From NCBI GenBank assembly GCA_030591745.1, contig JAUVAM010000192.1, forward strand, positions 1 through 7,072: 7,072 nucleotides of DNA. Direction: 5' to 3'. The position numbers were made by a program, and so were the translations under genes. The notes under the pieces are model-generated. The model had not been told where the DNA came from. It did no database searches and was given only the letters and a program-made list of their open reading frames with translations. Positions within the stretch are counted from its first letter, which is position 1. Each line of letters opens with the position of its first letter. Below are positions 6,201 to 7,072 of the stretch, in pieces. The stretch comes from Deltaproteobacteria bacterium. GTDB taxonomy: Bacteria; Myxococcota; B64-G9.

Positions 6201-7072
6201 CCGTCGCAGGTTTTCGTTGCGATCTCGCTCTTTGGCCGTCTCCCGCTCCCTGAACCAAAGCATGGCGGAGAAAACCGCCAGCACCAACACCAGGGTGGCG
6301 TACAGCATTCGACGGGCTCTTGTCCGGCGTCGCTCGCGGCGCAAGCCCGTGTCCAAAAACTCCTTGATGCGTTCCGAAATCTCTTGCGTGCAGTTGGCTG
6401 CCGCCCGCTCCGCATCCTTGAGCGCCTCGCCCTGCCAGACCTCGTCGACCCGGCGTCCTCGCTTATCCCAAAGTTCGGCCGCCTGGCCTACTTCATCCAA
6501 GAAAGCCCGTTCGTCACGACTCTCGTCCAACCACCGCCTGAGCCGCCCCCAGGCCGCAACCAGGGACTCGTGCACCAACTCCAGCTCGGAGCCCTCGTCG
6601 TGCTCCGAGCGCCTGACCGTGACCAGGCGGCCTTCGATGAGCCTGCGCAGCACCGCCTCGGCGCCCTTGTCCAAACCCTCCATCAAGGCCTCGCGGCCCA
6701 TGACCCGGCGCATGCCCTCGGCCGTGACCAGGCGCAGCAACAGAGCGCGAGCCAAATCGTTTTCCTCGCGCCCCAGCCCACTCAACAAACCGTCGGCGTG
6801 CCGCGCCAGCGCGCCCCCCACCCCGCCCATGTCCTCATATACAGATTGCAGGAGCTTGCGATCCAGCCGGTCCCGGCCCTCCCAAAGCGACTGCCCCGCA
6901 AACTGCAAAAGCGGCAGGCAGGCCGGTTCGCCTTTGACTTCCTGGATCATCCGCCCGACCAGACCCACATCGTCATAGCTGTATCCCACGGACTGCAGCG
7001 GACGACAAAGCACCTCACCCAGCTCGTTTTCGTTCATCCGCCCCAGAACCACGAAACGCCCGATGAGCCCGG
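3213..7072 (-). CDS. nSTAND1-type NTPase / WD40 repeat membrane protein (N-terminus beyond the window)
   Basis: The frame is open through the right edge. The GTG at 7052 lies within domain sequence and is not a credible start; residues are numbered from it. Residues 1-175 match the C-terminal part of nSTAND1 NTPase modules: LPLLQFAGQSLWEGRD (47-62), GGVGGALARHA (76-86) and LVHESL (159-164). The Walker A/B part would lie outside. A single membrane helix (about 249-267) is preceded by a very basic stretch (net about +7), favouring cytoplasmic NTPase and exported C-terminus. A charged helix (268-325) leads to about 21 WD40-like blades (369-1239), many with FSPDG and terminal WD. A short tail resembles those of other STAND/WD40 proteins. 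The family acts in signalling, regulated assembly or defence, with WD40 as the sensor. Any kinase, protease or TIR effector would be in the unseen N-terminus. It is convergent with the activator gene, 18 nt apart. Confidence 0.95.
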   Translation of the reverse strand, partial: GLIGRFVVLGRMNENELGEVLCRPLQSVGYSYDDVGLVGRMIQEVKGEPACLPLLQFAGQSLWEGRDRLDRKLLQSVYEDMGGVGGALARHADGLLSGLGREENDLARALLLRLVTAEGMRRVMGREALMEGLDKGAEAVLRRLIEGRLVTVRRSEHDEGSELELVHESLVAAWGRLRRWLDESRDERAFLDEVGQAAELWDKRGRRVDEVWQGEALKDAERAAANCTQEISERIKEFLDTGLRRERRRTRARRMLYATLVLVLAVFSAMLWFRERETAKERDRNENLRRVAEFRLEREKQAEKKTGEALAQSRQNLAGVLAEKAMATESAHEGLLYAAAALQQAERPNARGVLSWLAQRPRPRLLWQSLPGRRALQLDFSPDGRLLAVGGGWFKNDGAAIFDLATGKEAARLGKDRIIMSVRFSPDGELLATGDSSGTIEVWRSGSWNRLWARKEAVGMAVSWSPDGKRLLCGGSGPEVVVFDARAGQEMNRLETSCKAAYFVRSLPDDRVLFACAKDKKLGSIRVWDPAGKKKIQVLRECSWPSIMELSADGSRLVLASTEDLEMLDLGTGKSLWEKKGIEGRLRQIRFSGDGRRFFSAGYDALIKVWDADSGKRLAHFEGHEDVVLSLAVSRDGDRLASSGADGSLRIWDVKSGKLEAMAWGHHYLITALSFSSDGSRLFSAGLLLSLAVWQADTGETIKRLVHPGFMKDGYVDNLFAGLWSPDGKTIVTGTWLSKVTLWDADKLEVRKTLSEHEGMVTTLAMSADSKTLFSSSKDRSIRIWDMPEGRSRAVLQGHKGEVRALAVSPDGKTLASAAVSDGIWLWDVKRQERVGKISLPSVEYQSLTFSMEGRFLVVGDMASLYLVDMPSGKSRPGPWNDMKKVTWAATSKSGRLLFGVSEAATRIWDVPSASLLAVLPGGFRAAIPPDARMLVVGGREGVIQAWDLRPLENGTELRGHEQKIVSLGFSLDGKSLWSVSRDKSVRRWLLKTGAEVERKHFPKAARLSQVSADGKKLLLEPSLSNLTVFDLGSGAEISRYEHYKQNILMSAFSHDGSMVAAVNQQEGAKLFLTATGKEIPFEKEARALVPLSVAFSEDDKILAVTGPERQSGAIRLIDTKTGKLLRTLQTGMVPWQGVTFSPDGKTLAVAGHEKVLMLDVEQGEVKRGLDEPSRGLHKLVYSPDGRLLAACTQDATHLWEADSGRLLASLDWSGTKAFSPDSRLLAVATDQNSIRLVDLSAMDLSVDHVMDEVRSEAGLMLDGLEVIADPERKKLRLLPVTNAE
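3336..5948 (-). repeat. WD40-like repeat region, about 21 blades
   Basis: By eye I count 21 blade-like units of about 36-44 residues between residues 369 and 1239. Markers are SPDG or variants (SADG, SGDG, SSDG, SLDG) followed about 20-25 residues later by WD or a variant. Canonical WD ends are clearest in blades 6, 7 and 9-11; outer blades are degenerate. Twenty-one equals three seven-bladed propellers. The DNA of the blades is diverged, so this is an old protein repeat and not a recent tandem array. The recurring TTTNCCGTC-type string on the plus strand simply encodes SPDGK on the minus strand. Confidence 0.85.
6252..6308 (-). other. Single predicted transmembrane helix between NTPase and WD40 parts
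   Basis: Residues 249-267 are uninterrupted hydrophobic or aromatic (MLYATLVLVLAVFSAMLWF). The N-side flank RRERRRTRARR is more basic than the C-side flank, which mixes Arg/Lys with Glu/Asp. By the positive-inside rule the NTPase side faces the cytoplasm and the propellers face the periplasm. Confidence 0.75.

Noticed and set aside
6088..6978. 296-residue plus-strand frame opposite the STAND gene
   Set aside because: It is Ser/Arg-rich with no domain logic and lies antisense to clear nSTAND1 sequence; it is a codon-bias shadow.

Overview
The window is GC-rich and densely coding. Its features point to a Myxococcota or related deltaproteobacterial-type organism: a MYXO-CTERM-like sorting signal, a phosphothreonine-reading FHA domain on a sigma-54 activator, and a giant nSTAND-type NTPase fused to WD40 propellers. 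This placement rests on domain content only; no rRNA or taxonomic marker is present.

Layout. (a) 1-975, plus strand: 3' part of an envelope protein gene whose reading frame is open to the left edge. It contains a cysteine-containing exported segment, a MYXO-CTERM-like tail, a second Sec signal and a beta-barrel-like domain in one continuous frame. (b) 987-1223, minus strand: a 78-residue membrane-anchored protein with two copies of a cysteine hairpin motif, a strong Shine-Dalgarno and a consensus sigma-54 promoter. (c) 1224-1400: divergent intergenic region holding that promoter and a perfect 7-bp inverted repeat about 118 bp upstream of the predicted transcription start. (d) 1401-3194, plus strand: complete FHA / degenerate GGDEF-like / AAA+ / Fis-HTH sigma-54 enhancer-binding protein. 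(e) 3213-7072, minus strand: C-terminal 1279 or more residues of an nSTAND1-like NTPase with one membrane segment, a charged helix and about 21 WD40-like blades. Its N-terminus lies beyond the right edge.

How they may work together. The strongest functional link is between (d) and (b): a sigma-54 activator gene is divergent from a small envelope protein gene that carries a sigma-54 promoter. This suggests a local switch in which a Thr-phosphorylated partner is read by the FHA domain and the AAA+ domain then fires the small gene. The STAND/WD40 protein is convergent with the activator, so the two do not share a transcript; a signalling link between them is speculation. No mobile element, RNA gene or CRISPR array was seen. 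Neither convergent junction (976-986 and 3195-3212) contains a recognisable terminator.
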